Below, piece after piece: positions 60,301 through 64,000 of a stretch of DNA of 64,000 bases (positions are counted from its first letter, which is position 1; each line of letters starts with the position of its first letter). This stretch comes from Aplectana chamaeleonis. Lineage: Eukaryota; Nematoda; Chromadorea; Rhabditida; Cosmocercidae. The stretch covers positions 186,001-250,000 of the forward strand of contig JAPDOI010000704.1 in assembly GCA_029168955.1 (NCBI GenBank). The letters run 5' to 3'. The position numbers and the translations under genes were made by a program. The notes under the pieces were generated by a model. That model worked only from the letters and a program-made list of their open reading frames with translations, ran no database searches and had not been told where the DNA came from.

Positions 60301-61089
60301 TACGCCTCGATCCTGAATCCCCACTCTTTTTCCATGGCGTTCTGCAGCTCAGCGCTCTGTTCTCGAGTACACAAAAAGACCCAGGTAAGGTGCAGATGTA
60401 GGCGCGAAAATCATTTGTTTCCTGACGGGACCAATTCTGCAACAACGTTAATGCAAAACGGGTCCCGCCACGAAAAAAGCTAATCGTGTGTCTGCACTTC
60501 CGCCAGCTCTAGCCCACTGTGTGTACTCGAGAACAAGCCGCGATCCGCGTTCTTTTCTTAAACCCCGCGCACGTTCTACACACTGATCTTAATTCCCCTT
60601 CCACTTTTTCATTGCCTTCATCGTTCTAATCCCTAAGCTCCGCCCACTTTCCATGAGGCTCCGCGTTCTGCTCGCCTAAGCCCAGCCCCTTTTCGAAGGT
60701 GCTCCCCGTACTAATTCCGGAGCCTCGCGCACGTTCAACACATTCACCCTGAATTCCAAGTCACTTTTCATGACCTTCCCCATGCTATGTGAAATAGTAG
60801 GATCTGCTGATTTTTTCCCTAAATAGCATATGGACAAGTACAATGTGAAGTCGATCAATCCTGCATATCTTCGGAGGATGGTAGCTGCAGTTGGACAAGA
60901 GCCGACACTGTTTTCGTTCACCATCAAGGTGACAAGATTAGTAACATTGATTATCATAGTCCGGCAAGGAGAATTCCATTATAGGAAAATATTGCATATG
61001 GCATGATGGAAAGCGAAGTAACTATGGAGAAGATACATGAATCAGCGAAAATAGCGAATATTCATGACTTTATCATGTCGCTACCCCAG
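22817..61089 (+). CDS. ABCB/P-glycoprotein-type transporter, N-terminal 13 exons (gene B)
   Basis: Membrane exporter driven by ATP. Exons: 22817-22921, 23215-23367, 23498-23599, 24058-24123, 24182-24326, 42374-42488, 58312-58452, 58761-58901, 59614-59773, 59841-59930, 59986-60090, 60827-60928, 60985-61089. They sum to 1530 nt (510 codons) and every junction keeps frame. Order: cytoplasmic tail (1-55), transmembrane domain (about 56-340), nucleotide-binding domain from 376 with A-loop tyrosine in SFRYPTRP, Walker [10 protein letters not shown] and Q-loop VGQEP. The visible part ends ENIAYG...FIMSLPQ, just before the expected signature motif, which must lie downstream. The start ATG is the first in an exon whose frame is open further upstream, so an earlier start or an upstream half is possible. 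Alternatives: full-size P-glycoprotein first half (preferred), second half after a linker, or a half transporter. Two introns are 18.0 and 15.8 kb, filled with transposons; the coding sequence is nevertheless intact. Confidence 0.85.
23681..23940. mobile_element. MITE in gene B intron 3
   Basis: The end GGGTATGAAATACCTTTGC is inverted at 23922-23940 (GACAAAGTATACCATACCCC). The interior is rich in CAGCGACAG. 260 bp, lying wholly inside the 23600-24057 intron. Confidence 0.6.
24627..24800. mobile_element. Mutator-like MITE with 9-bp target duplication
   Basis: Arms of more than 70 bp begin GGGTGGTGGCCATCGTGT and end in the complement. ACCTAGACA flanks both sides exactly (24618-24626 and 24801-24809). 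Long terminal inverted repeats with a 9-bp duplication are typical of the Mutator/MULE superfamily. A related copy is at 47746-47885. Confidence 0.85.
25651..26042. mobile_element. 392-bp inverted-repeat element
   Basis: AGTCCATACGTCGCGAGAGC at 25652 is inverted at about 26013-26040 with small differences. The interior is GC-rich with no ORF of note. Inside the hAT-like shell. Confidence 0.6.
26972..28238 (+). mobile_element. Tc1-like (IS630 class) transposon, degenerate, 1267 bp
   Basis: The end CAGGGTGCGTAATAAATACC follows TA (26970-26971); the inverted end closes at 28238, followed by TA (28239-28240). The length and TA duplication fit the Tc1/mariner superfamily. It contains a broken transposase. 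Confidence 0.9.
27053..28116 (+). pseudogene. Tc1-like/IS630-class transposase, broken
   Basis: Relic of a DDE transposase. The middle of the first open stretch reads [20 protein letters not shown] (helix-turn-helix) then [12 protein letters not shown], containing the first catalytic aspartate. Further on, Q-stop-DWAPAH replaces the usual QDGAPAH, so the second aspartate survives but a stop codon precedes it. [20 protein letters not shown] follows. The C-terminal part shifts frame ([19 protein letters not shown]) and ends [19 protein letters not shown], a very recognisable tail of this transposase group. Stops and frameshifts make it non-functional. Confidence 0.88.
28683..30191 (+). mobile_element. 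1.5-kb TIR element with tRNA-like core, copy 2
   Basis: The ends GGCCAGTAGCGATCCCCCC and TTGGGGGATTGCTACTGGCCC are inverted repeats. It is the same element as 11959-13465, in the opposite orientation and 15 kb away, with similar length (about 1510 bp). No transposase is seen. Inserted in the hAT-like shell. Confidence 0.8.
29967..30050 (+). repeat. tRNA-Leu-like block with A and B boxes, copy 2
   Basis: TGGCCTAGTGG (29973-29983) fits the Pol III A-box consensus and GGTTCAAATAC (30030-30040) nearly fits the B box, 57 bp apart. The D-arm reads like tRNA-Leu (GTGGCCTAGTGGTCTAAGGC). The acceptor stem does not close. Probably a tRNA-derived module and a possible Pol III promoter. Confidence 0.55.
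31118..31590 (-). repeat. Three tRNA-derived SINE-like fragments
   Basis: On the minus strand, B-box-like GGTTCAATTCC (31133-31145 region), GGTTCAACACC (about 31415-31425) and CGTTCAATACC (about 31550) occur in similar contexts. The first has a D-arm-like TTAGAGCAGTAGG upstream and a degenerate acceptor stem. The second and third share flanking CCGTCGCAAAAA. They are diverged copies of one tRNA-derived repeat, and none is a convincing tRNA gene. Confidence 0.5.
31214..31381. mobile_element. Near-perfect hairpin MITE between SINE fragments
   Basis: AACATCGGCATGGATCG at 31224 and the next 60 bases are inverted up to 31370 with few mismatches; weak matching continues outward. The loop is under 20 bp. 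Confidence 0.7.
32400..32725. repeat. Tandem repeat of about 141 bp, two and a half copies
   Basis: AATGTAGTTTT followed by GTGTGCCCTCAGG recurs about 141 bp apart (32529 and 32670), and TTTTCAACYTGCA recurs at 32466 and 32611. The open frame on the minus strand follows the repeat and shows no known motif. Confidence 0.5.
32987..33450. mobile_element. TTAA-type MITE with AGGCAGCGTACACGCTCG end
   Basis: TTAA (32983-32986), then AGGCAGCGTACACGCTCG. The inverted arm (AATCACGTTTACGACCGTGT) ends near 33447, but its last bases have decayed. An inner GC-rich hairpin (GGCCATTCCCACCG and its complement) lies at 33110-33330. Related to 17464-18116 by its end sequence. Confidence 0.65.
34074..34583 (-). 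CDS. Candidate spliced gene, minus strand, unknown protein
   Basis: Minus-strand pieces join in frame: 34583-34471, 34326-34233 and 34191-34074. The acceptors GTTTGCAG and TTTGCCTCAG are good; the donors GTGGGT and GTTAGT are acceptable, and the last intron is only 41 bp. The product would read [20 protein letters not shown], then through [18 protein letters not shown], to a stop at SLSL. No family is recognised, the first exon has a stop just upstream, and a start codon is not identified. Downstream 33750-33620 holds another exon-like stretch ending CAAAG/GTTAGC. It may be chance or a non-coding transcript. Confidence 0.2.
35749..36388. mobile_element. Palindrome-ended element, first of a tandem pair
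   Basis: TCCGACACTGGCAGCGG at 35749 is closed by its complement at 36372-36388. GACTCCTACAGGAG-like short palindromes are scattered through the ends. No coding capacity recognised. Confidence 0.7.
36393..37077. mobile_element. Palindrome-ended element, second of a tandem pair
   Basis: It starts four bases after the first (TCCGACACTGGCAGCGG) and closes at 37061-37077. The facing ends of the two elements form a long palindrome centred near 36390 with arms of about 110 bp. Confidence 0.7.
37893..38338. mobile_element. TTAA-flanked MITE, family C
   Basis: TTAA (37889-37892), then AGGCAGTGTTCACGATGATC; inverted end closes at 38338, then TTAA (38339-38342). 446 bp. The interior is shared along its length with 57846-58293. 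Confidence 0.88.
39656..39681 (-). other. SL1-like sequence, left arm of foldback
   Basis: Read on the minus strand from 39681, it matches SL1 at 20 of 22 positions (C for T at base 5, C for A at base 21) and is followed by GTAC. Confidence 0.55.
40141..40166 (+). other. SL1-like sequence, right arm of foldback
   Basis: Matches SL1 at 18 of 22 positions, again with C at base 5, followed by GTAT. It is the palindromic partner of 39656-39681, so the two are not independent. TATACGACGC lies about 40 bp upstream, as it does (36 bp) before the 3983 copy. Confidence 0.5.
40761..40960. repeat. 42-bp tandem repeat
   Basis: The block GATTCAGATTTTGAATCA starts at about 40760, 40802, 40844 and 40886, exactly 42 bp apart, then once more after a 2-bp insertion. 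The open minus-strand frame ([14 protein letters not shown] repeats) is a by-product of 42 being divisible by three. Confidence 0.85.
42374..42488 (+). CDS. Gene B exon 6, stranded between two giant introns
   Basis: After the acceptor CATCACTTTCCAG the exon reads [20 protein letters not shown], then [17 protein letters not shown], the fourth-helix region of an ABCB membrane domain. The first two bases complete the alanine codon begun in exon 5 and the last two complete an arginine with exon 7, so both distant junctions keep frame. It is the only exon in about 34 kb (24327-58311). Confidence 0.85.
42489..44013. other. Intron sequence with a half TTAA end; no gene seen
   Basis: A solitary TTAA-AGGCAGTGTTCA end occurs at 42723. 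The region 43250-43460 is a GAATATTCG-rich repeat. Nothing else is recognised. Confidence 0.4.
43250..43460. repeat. Diverged 42-bp tandem repeat (TTCGAAAAGT type)
   Basis: Units containing CTTCAAAATTCC and GTCGAATATTCGAAAAG recur 42 bp apart around 43344 and 43386. Clearer copies of the same repeat are at 57190-57360. Confidence 0.6.
44014..44039 (+). other. SL1-like sequence, diverged
   Basis: Matches SL1 at 17 of 22 positions with the shared C at base 5, followed by GTAC. AATTTTGG, identical to a nematode Sm site, lies at 44119-44126. That is 105 bases downstream, rather far for an SL RNA, so it may be chance. Confidence 0.4.
44470..44842. repeat. TTAA family A, right part only
   Basis: From CCTTTACTCTCACCCCG to the end CATCGTGGACACTGCCT before TTAA (44843-44846), it matches the right parts of 45454-46427 and 61791-62826 without the nested family-B insertion. 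Confidence 0.7.
45454..46427. mobile_element. TTAA family A element with nested insertion
   Basis: TTAA (45450-45453), then AGGCAGTGTTCACGCTAATC; closes ATCGTGAACACTGCCT, then TTAA (46428-46431). It is interrupted at a TTAA by 45597-46083. Without that it is about 487 bp. Confidence 0.85.
45597..46083. mobile_element. TTAA family B element nested in family A
   Basis: AGGCACTGTTCGCGATAAAA to TTTATCGCGAACAGTGCCT, flanked by TTAA on both sides (45593-45596, 46084-46087). The interior matches 51630-52114 in reverse. Confidence 0.88.
46432..47745. other. No recognisable gene
   Basis: Intron sequence of gene B. The segments around 46940-47480 contain related phrases (GTTATGAGCGAAAA and TTTTCGCTCATAACTC) suggesting a degraded repeat. 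No exon motif was recognised. Confidence 0.35.
47746..47885. mobile_element. Mutator-like MITE, second copy
   Basis: GGGTGGTGGCCATCGTGTA to its complement, with GGACAGCTG on the left and GGACCGCTG on the right, an 8/9 target duplication. It shares the CCAATCAGGAACCTCGCTCC segment with 24627-24800. Confidence 0.8.
48364..48724. mobile_element. MITE with CGCCAGCGCGGCACGCGCG arms
   Basis: The left arm GCTATTCATACTACTCAACG is inverted at the right end. Each arm contains its own palindrome of CGCCAGCGCGGCACGCG and complement; the right one (about 48679-48711) is perfect over at least 32 bp. No coding capacity. Confidence 0.7.
48820..49731. repeat. 42-bp minisatellite, 22 copies, each centred on a CRE palindrome
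   Basis: The unit contains GCTTCTGATGACGTCATCGG. TGACGTCA, the consensus cAMP-response element, occurs from 48868 to 49708 in 21 consecutive units without any loss of the 42-bp register. The unit at 48826 has TGGCATCA instead. Long open frames on both strands arise only because 42 is a multiple of three. It lies in the second giant intron of gene B. Confidence 0.95.
49736..50010. repeat. Tandem repeat of about 61-62 bp, four to five diverged copies
   Basis: GGAGAGTG..GCAGG..GCGAGAAATTGTGCAGGACACCCC recurs with increasing divergence to the right, directly abutting the 42-bp array. Confidence 0.7.
50011..51625. other. No recognisable gene; short direct repeats
   Basis: Intron sequence. CCCGCATATTCTACG occurs twice about 35 bp apart near 51165-51220. 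TCGGAGGCATCTAG recurs at 51078 and 52160. No exon seen. Confidence 0.35.
51630..52114. mobile_element. TTAA-type MITE, family B
   Basis: TTAA (51626-51629), then AGGCAGTGTCCACGATAAAA; closes TATCGTGAACACTGCCT followed by TCAA, a decayed TTAA. Confidence 0.82.
53240..53329. mobile_element. 90-bp hairpin MITE inserted at TA in left arm
   Basis: CAATACCCGCACTAATTTTC and its complement enclose a CGCGATTTCGCG centre, nearly a perfect palindrome. TA duplicates flank it (53238-53239, 53330-53331). The corresponding place in the right arm (near 54975) has a single TA and no insertion. Confidence 0.93.
54346..54624. mobile_element. 279-bp inverted-repeat MITE inserted at TA in right arm
   Basis: CTTATCTGGGCCGAATTCCG and about 70 bp of arm are inverted at the right end. 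TA (54344-54345) and TA (54625-54626) flank it. The left arm has the uninterrupted site. A right-end fragment of the same family is at about 63682-63755. Confidence 0.9.
56391..56899. mobile_element. About 510-bp foldback element
   Basis: CTGTGAAAAGGGGTCTCCCA at the left is inverted at the right end (TGGGAGACCCCTTTTCACAG) and the arms match for about 170 bp, including GTTACAAACGTTTCAACAAA. No ORF. Confidence 0.8.
57190..57360. repeat. 42-bp tandem repeat (TTCAAAATCCCGAATTATT type)
   Basis: TTCAAAATCC or its variant begins at 57231, 57273 and 57315, exactly 42 bp apart. Same repeat as 43250-43460. Confidence 0.8.
57846..58293. mobile_element. TTAA-flanked MITE, family C, 18 bp from an exon
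   Basis: TTAA (57842-57845), then AGGCAGCGTTCACGATGATC; ends at 58293, then TTAA (58294-58297). It matches 37893-38338. Only 18 bp separate its right end from exon 7 of gene B (58312), so the branch point and most of the upstream splicing signal of that intron lie in or next to the element. Confidence 0.88.
58312..61089 (+). CDS. Gene B exons 7-13: rest of membrane domain and start of NBD
   Basis: Exon 7 ([18 protein letters not shown]) is the conserved ABCB segment following the fourth and fifth helices. Exon 8 holds a helix ([20 protein letters not shown]). Exon 9 ([18 protein letters not shown]) leads to the NBD linker. Exon 10 has SFRYPTRP, exon 11 [15 protein letters not shown] (Walker A), exon 12 [16 protein letters not shown] (Q-loop) and exon 13 ENIAYG. 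Introns are 54 to 736 bp. The expected LSGGQ exon is not found in the remaining 2.9 kb; repeats occupy that space. Confidence 0.88.
58501..58733. mobile_element. MITE in gene B intron 7
   Basis: GCGATCGCACTGCGACGCGA at the left is inverted at the right (TCGCGTCGCACTGCGATCGC). It fills most of the 308-bp intron between 58452 and 58761. Confidence 0.7.
60091..60826. repeat. Intron with three diverged GCGCACGTTC-type repeats
   Basis: CGCGCACG[C/T]T.. followed by a CTGAATCCCC-like phrase and CACTTTTTCAT recurs near 60290, 60565 and 60725. An inverted GTACTCGAGAACA pair links the first two. No exon inside. Confidence 0.45.
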
Positions 61090-61790
61090 GTGAGCGGCAC
61101 AGAGAAATTATGCCTACTTTCTAGACAAGTTTCGGTCCGAACGGAACAGGGTTTACACCCAGTCCCTCCTGCACCTCACATTTGTGCCCACAAGATGGTG
61201 TTGTGTCTGAGGCCGGTCCGGGACTGTCGTGACTTGCATCGGTGGTGTTCAGTGGTCAACTCCTGACTAGCGCCCAAGAACCCGGCTTCATGTGGCCGTA
61301 TGCATAGTTCACCCCGAGCGCCCCATGGGGAGATGGGGACGACCCCGAACCATTAACGGGATGCAAATCACTTCACGTGATCTTTCGGGAACGGGCTCCG
61401 CCCACATTTCGCCGGGATGGCGTCCCCCAATAAATTTGTTCGGAGACGACGCGATTGGAGCGTGTTATTTTCTGACTGTGAGTCATAATTTCGATGAGAA
61501 ATTCTGAGTTTTCAAATTGGCCTACTTTTTCGGTGAGTGGAGAACGTCGTCAGCATTTCAGAGGCAGTATCACTACAAAGGCGCGTTCATTTATTGTATA
61601 CTCATTCATTATACAAAAACCCAATGCGGAATTTTTGAGCATTGCAAAGCCAGCCGCAATTTTTGTGATTTCAAGTTAGCAGGCAGCGTCTGGGCTAAAA
61701 CCCTTGAACAGCATCATGGACATTTTGTATATGCCTAGTTCGCCTATCTACATCTTACCCATCAATAACATTTGCAACCATCGGCATTAA
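61090..61790. other. No recognisable exon after gene B exon 13
   Basis: I looked for the LSGGQ signature exon in all plus-strand frames and did not find it. An open frame continues from 61089 into the intron but shows no ABC motif. Confidence 0.4.
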
Positions 61791-62826
61791 AGACAGTGTT
61801 CACGATAATCTTCGATTTAGAGGTTAGTCGCTGAATCGATTGTTTGGCACCCAGGTAGAACTAAAATGACGAAGAAACCGAGAAAAACGGACGAGAAGGG
61901 CACGAACTTCTTTACTCTCACCCCGCGTCTTTACTCTCACAGGAACTGTTCGTTGTGACAATGAAATCTTTAGTGGAGACATCTTTTAAAGGCAGTGGTC
62001 ACGATGAAAAACGTTATAGAAAAAACTACAAAAATCAGCTTAGATAAAAAACAGCTGAAAAACTATAAAGGTAGAGCGGTGAAAAACGGGCTAGAATTAG
62101 AGTTTCCAAGGCCCAAAGCAGCCAGTTCGTGCACACGTGCACAGCGATGACGAATTAGATCGCAGTCTCATGCCGAGCAGTCAAAAATCCTCGACATTCA
62201 GAGGACGAAATGAATGCAAATTTACCTAATAAAAACAGTTGAACAATGAAAGCAAGCACTTCAGTCAATGTTTTTGACTAGATGTGTACATAAATCCGAA
62301 GCTGCATTGATTGAAATTCAATTTCAAGCCAGCTTATGTTCTTGCTATAAGAGGTCATCGATGCCGATGATATGGAGTGAGCTCGTCCACCGTCAAAAGA
62401 CAAGAAAGTTCAGGCTTCAAATTTTGCCCAAAACAATGGTTTTTTCGCGATTTTTTCTTATAGGTCCTACTACTCGAGACCCGATAAAGGGTTTAGAGAG
62501 AAAAAGACGACAAGCATATTTGATCGCGACCACTGCCTTTAAACTCTCTACTCTCTGCTGCTCCAGTCTTTCCTTCAGACCCTCACTAGTACTGTTTAGC
62601 CTAAAATAATCTTCCATTTTCGATTAGCCTCTTTTTTTACCGGTGACAACCACCGTGAACATGTCCATACAATCGGAGAACTAGTCCAGTCCAGAGAATA
62701 ATGTCACTGAAATAGGACGTTTTAGTGCGTTTCTCGCCGTTTCCTCGTGATTTCGGTAACACTCGGTTGCCAACGCATTGTTTTGAGTTTAAAACGCGGG
62801 AACAAAAATCATCGTGAACACTGCCT
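61791..62826. mobile_element. TTAA family A element with nested insertion
   Basis: TTAA (61787-61790), then AGACAGTGTTCACGATAATC; closes ATCGTGAACACTGCCT, then TTAA (62827-62830). Interrupted at a TTAA by 61990-62538, leaving a core of about 487 bp like that of 45454-46427. Confidence 0.87.
61990..62538. mobile_element. TTAA element nested in family A
   Basis: AGGCAGTGGTCACGATGAAA to GATCGCGACCACTGCCT, flanked by TTAA on both sides (61986-61989, 62539-62542). The interior (62130-62420) recurs directly at 63380-63665 and differs from families B and C. Confidence 0.87.
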
Positions 62827-62830
62827 TTAA

Positions 62831-63379
62831 GTTGTACGGAACCACGCTCCAGCAAAGACCGCTTCACAACCTGCGCCCTCCTTTTCACTGTTCGTCCTCT
62901 GCGTCTCTGCCATTCTGTCATCCCCGACAACGACTCAGGAAATCGTGGTTGTCACATGGAGGCGACCTACAGGTCGAGCGCCGGTGCCTGACGGTCTGCG
63001 TCACTCTTGTAGTCTGTGACGCAGCAAGACGTCTACGATAGGCTTGTCCCGTCACACCACAACAGAAAGTGCAAAACGTTGCGAAATATGCTCCGTCACC
63101 TCCAAGTCACAACAGAATCAAGAAAATGTGATGAAATTTGGCTTCGAGGTGACAACTGGAGGCTAGTTGGCCTTCCATGTCACAACAGGAAGGAGTTGTG
63201 GGCTTCAGGTGACAACCGGGATTTCCTGAGGAACATGAGATGTGCATAAGGGGTCTGCAGAGTTGCAGCGACCGGATAGTGGTTTGCAGAGTGTTTGCAG
63301 AGTTTTGGGGGGGGGGGGTTTGCAGAGTTCATGTTGCGGCGTTGCTCGCAGCGACGAACAGCGCTTTCTAGGGTTCAAA
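62831..63379. other. No recognisable gene; GTCACAACAG repeats and a G13 run
   Basis: GTGACAAC or GTCACAAC recurs several times between 62948 and 63220. A run of about 13 G lies near 63306. No exon was recognised. Confidence 0.4.
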
Positions 63380-63962
63380 AATGCCATTCCGTGCACACGT
63401 GTAGAGCGCCGCCCAAAAAGATCGCAGTCCTATGCCGAGCAGTCAAAAATCATCGATATTCAGAGGAAGAAATAGATGCTAATTTACCTAATAAAAGTAG
63501 TTGAACAATGAAAAAAAAGCCCTTCTGTCAATGTTTTTGACTGGATGAGTACATGAATATTCGATATTCGATTTCAAGCCACTTGATGTTCTTGATTAAA
63601 GATCATCGATGTCGATGATGTGGAGCGGGCTCATCCACCATCAAAGACATGAAAGTTCAGGATTGGCGCTGGAAATTCGACTGACTCGAGCGCCTGCGGC
63701 CACAAAGCGTGTCGAGACGCATTTGCGGACCGGATTTGGGCTCAGAGAAGCACAGTACACGGCAGTTCTGAAGAATTCGTGGACGACGGATAAAGCATGG
63801 ACGATGGGCACACTTTTCTGACACAGTGGTTGACGGAAATGGGTGGAATAATTTACAGAATATCGTTTTTACGCGTTTTCGCACATCCCTTGGGACTACC
63901 TGTACCATACGCTCCGATTCAGCGTGAAACCTCGAAACCAAAATTCTGCCCGGAACCTGCCT
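63380..63962. repeat. Second copy of the nested TTAA element, left end missing
   Basis: About 285 bp match 62130-62420. At 63682-63755 the sequence switches to the right arm of the TA-flanked MITE seen at 54346. The last bases, AACCTGCCT before TTAA (63963-63966), look like a TTAA-family terminus. Confidence 0.6.
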
Positions 63963-64000
63963 TTAAGATCAAGAGATTCACAGTTGCTGGTCGAGGTCTA

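Noticed and set aside
63960..64000. Start of the missing gene B signature exon at the window end (CAGTTGCTGG)
   Set aside because: Too short, and no frame gives LSGGQ.

Overview
This is eukaryotic DNA, almost certainly from a nematode. The evidence is: short coding exons joined through GT..AG introns whose acceptors often end in TTTCAG or close variants; P-glycoprotein-type ABC transporter exons; several Tc1/mariner-family transposons; and four sequences resembling the nematode SL1 spliced leader. Low gene density and introns of 16-18 kb packed with mobile DNA suggest a large, repeat-rich genome, perhaps a clade V parasite. That placement is inference only.

The only convincing protein-coding content is two ABCB transporter genes in tandem on the + strand. 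Gene A shows only its last three exons (7197-7719: Walker B, D-loop, H-loop, stop). A decayed relic of the ABC signature exon lies directly upstream (about 7115-7178). Gene B has thirteen recognisable exons between 22817 and 61089 whose splice phases all agree, giving 510 codons: N-terminal tail, transmembrane domain, and nucleotide-binding domain up to just before the signature motif. The gene runs off the right edge. Its introns of 18.0 kb (24327-42373) and 15.8 kb (42489-58311) are filled with mobile elements.

Layout: 1-7100, degenerate Tc1/Tc3-like element and a composite TIR element carrying an SL1-like sequence and a long (AT)n tract; 7115-7719, end of gene A; 7.7-22.8 kb, two decayed mariners, a 1.5-kb TIR element with a tRNA-like core, TTAA-flanked MITEs and GC-rich tandem repeats; 22.8-24.3 kb, first exons of gene B; 24.6-42.3 kb, first giant intron with a 5-kb hAT-like shell holding other elements, tandem palindromic elements and a three-level nest with SL1-like sequences; 42.4 kb, one exon; 42.5-58.3 kb, second giant intron with nested TTAA elements, a 22-copy 42-bp minisatellite made of CRE sites and a 3.2-kb giant palindrome; 58.3-61.1 kb, transmembrane and NBD exons; 61.1-64 kb, more nested MITEs.

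No autonomous transposon with an intact transposase was found. Nearly everything outside the ABC exons is non-autonomous or dead TIR DNA. Nesting and target-site duplications let several insertions be ordered in time. All function calls are by eye; no database search was run.
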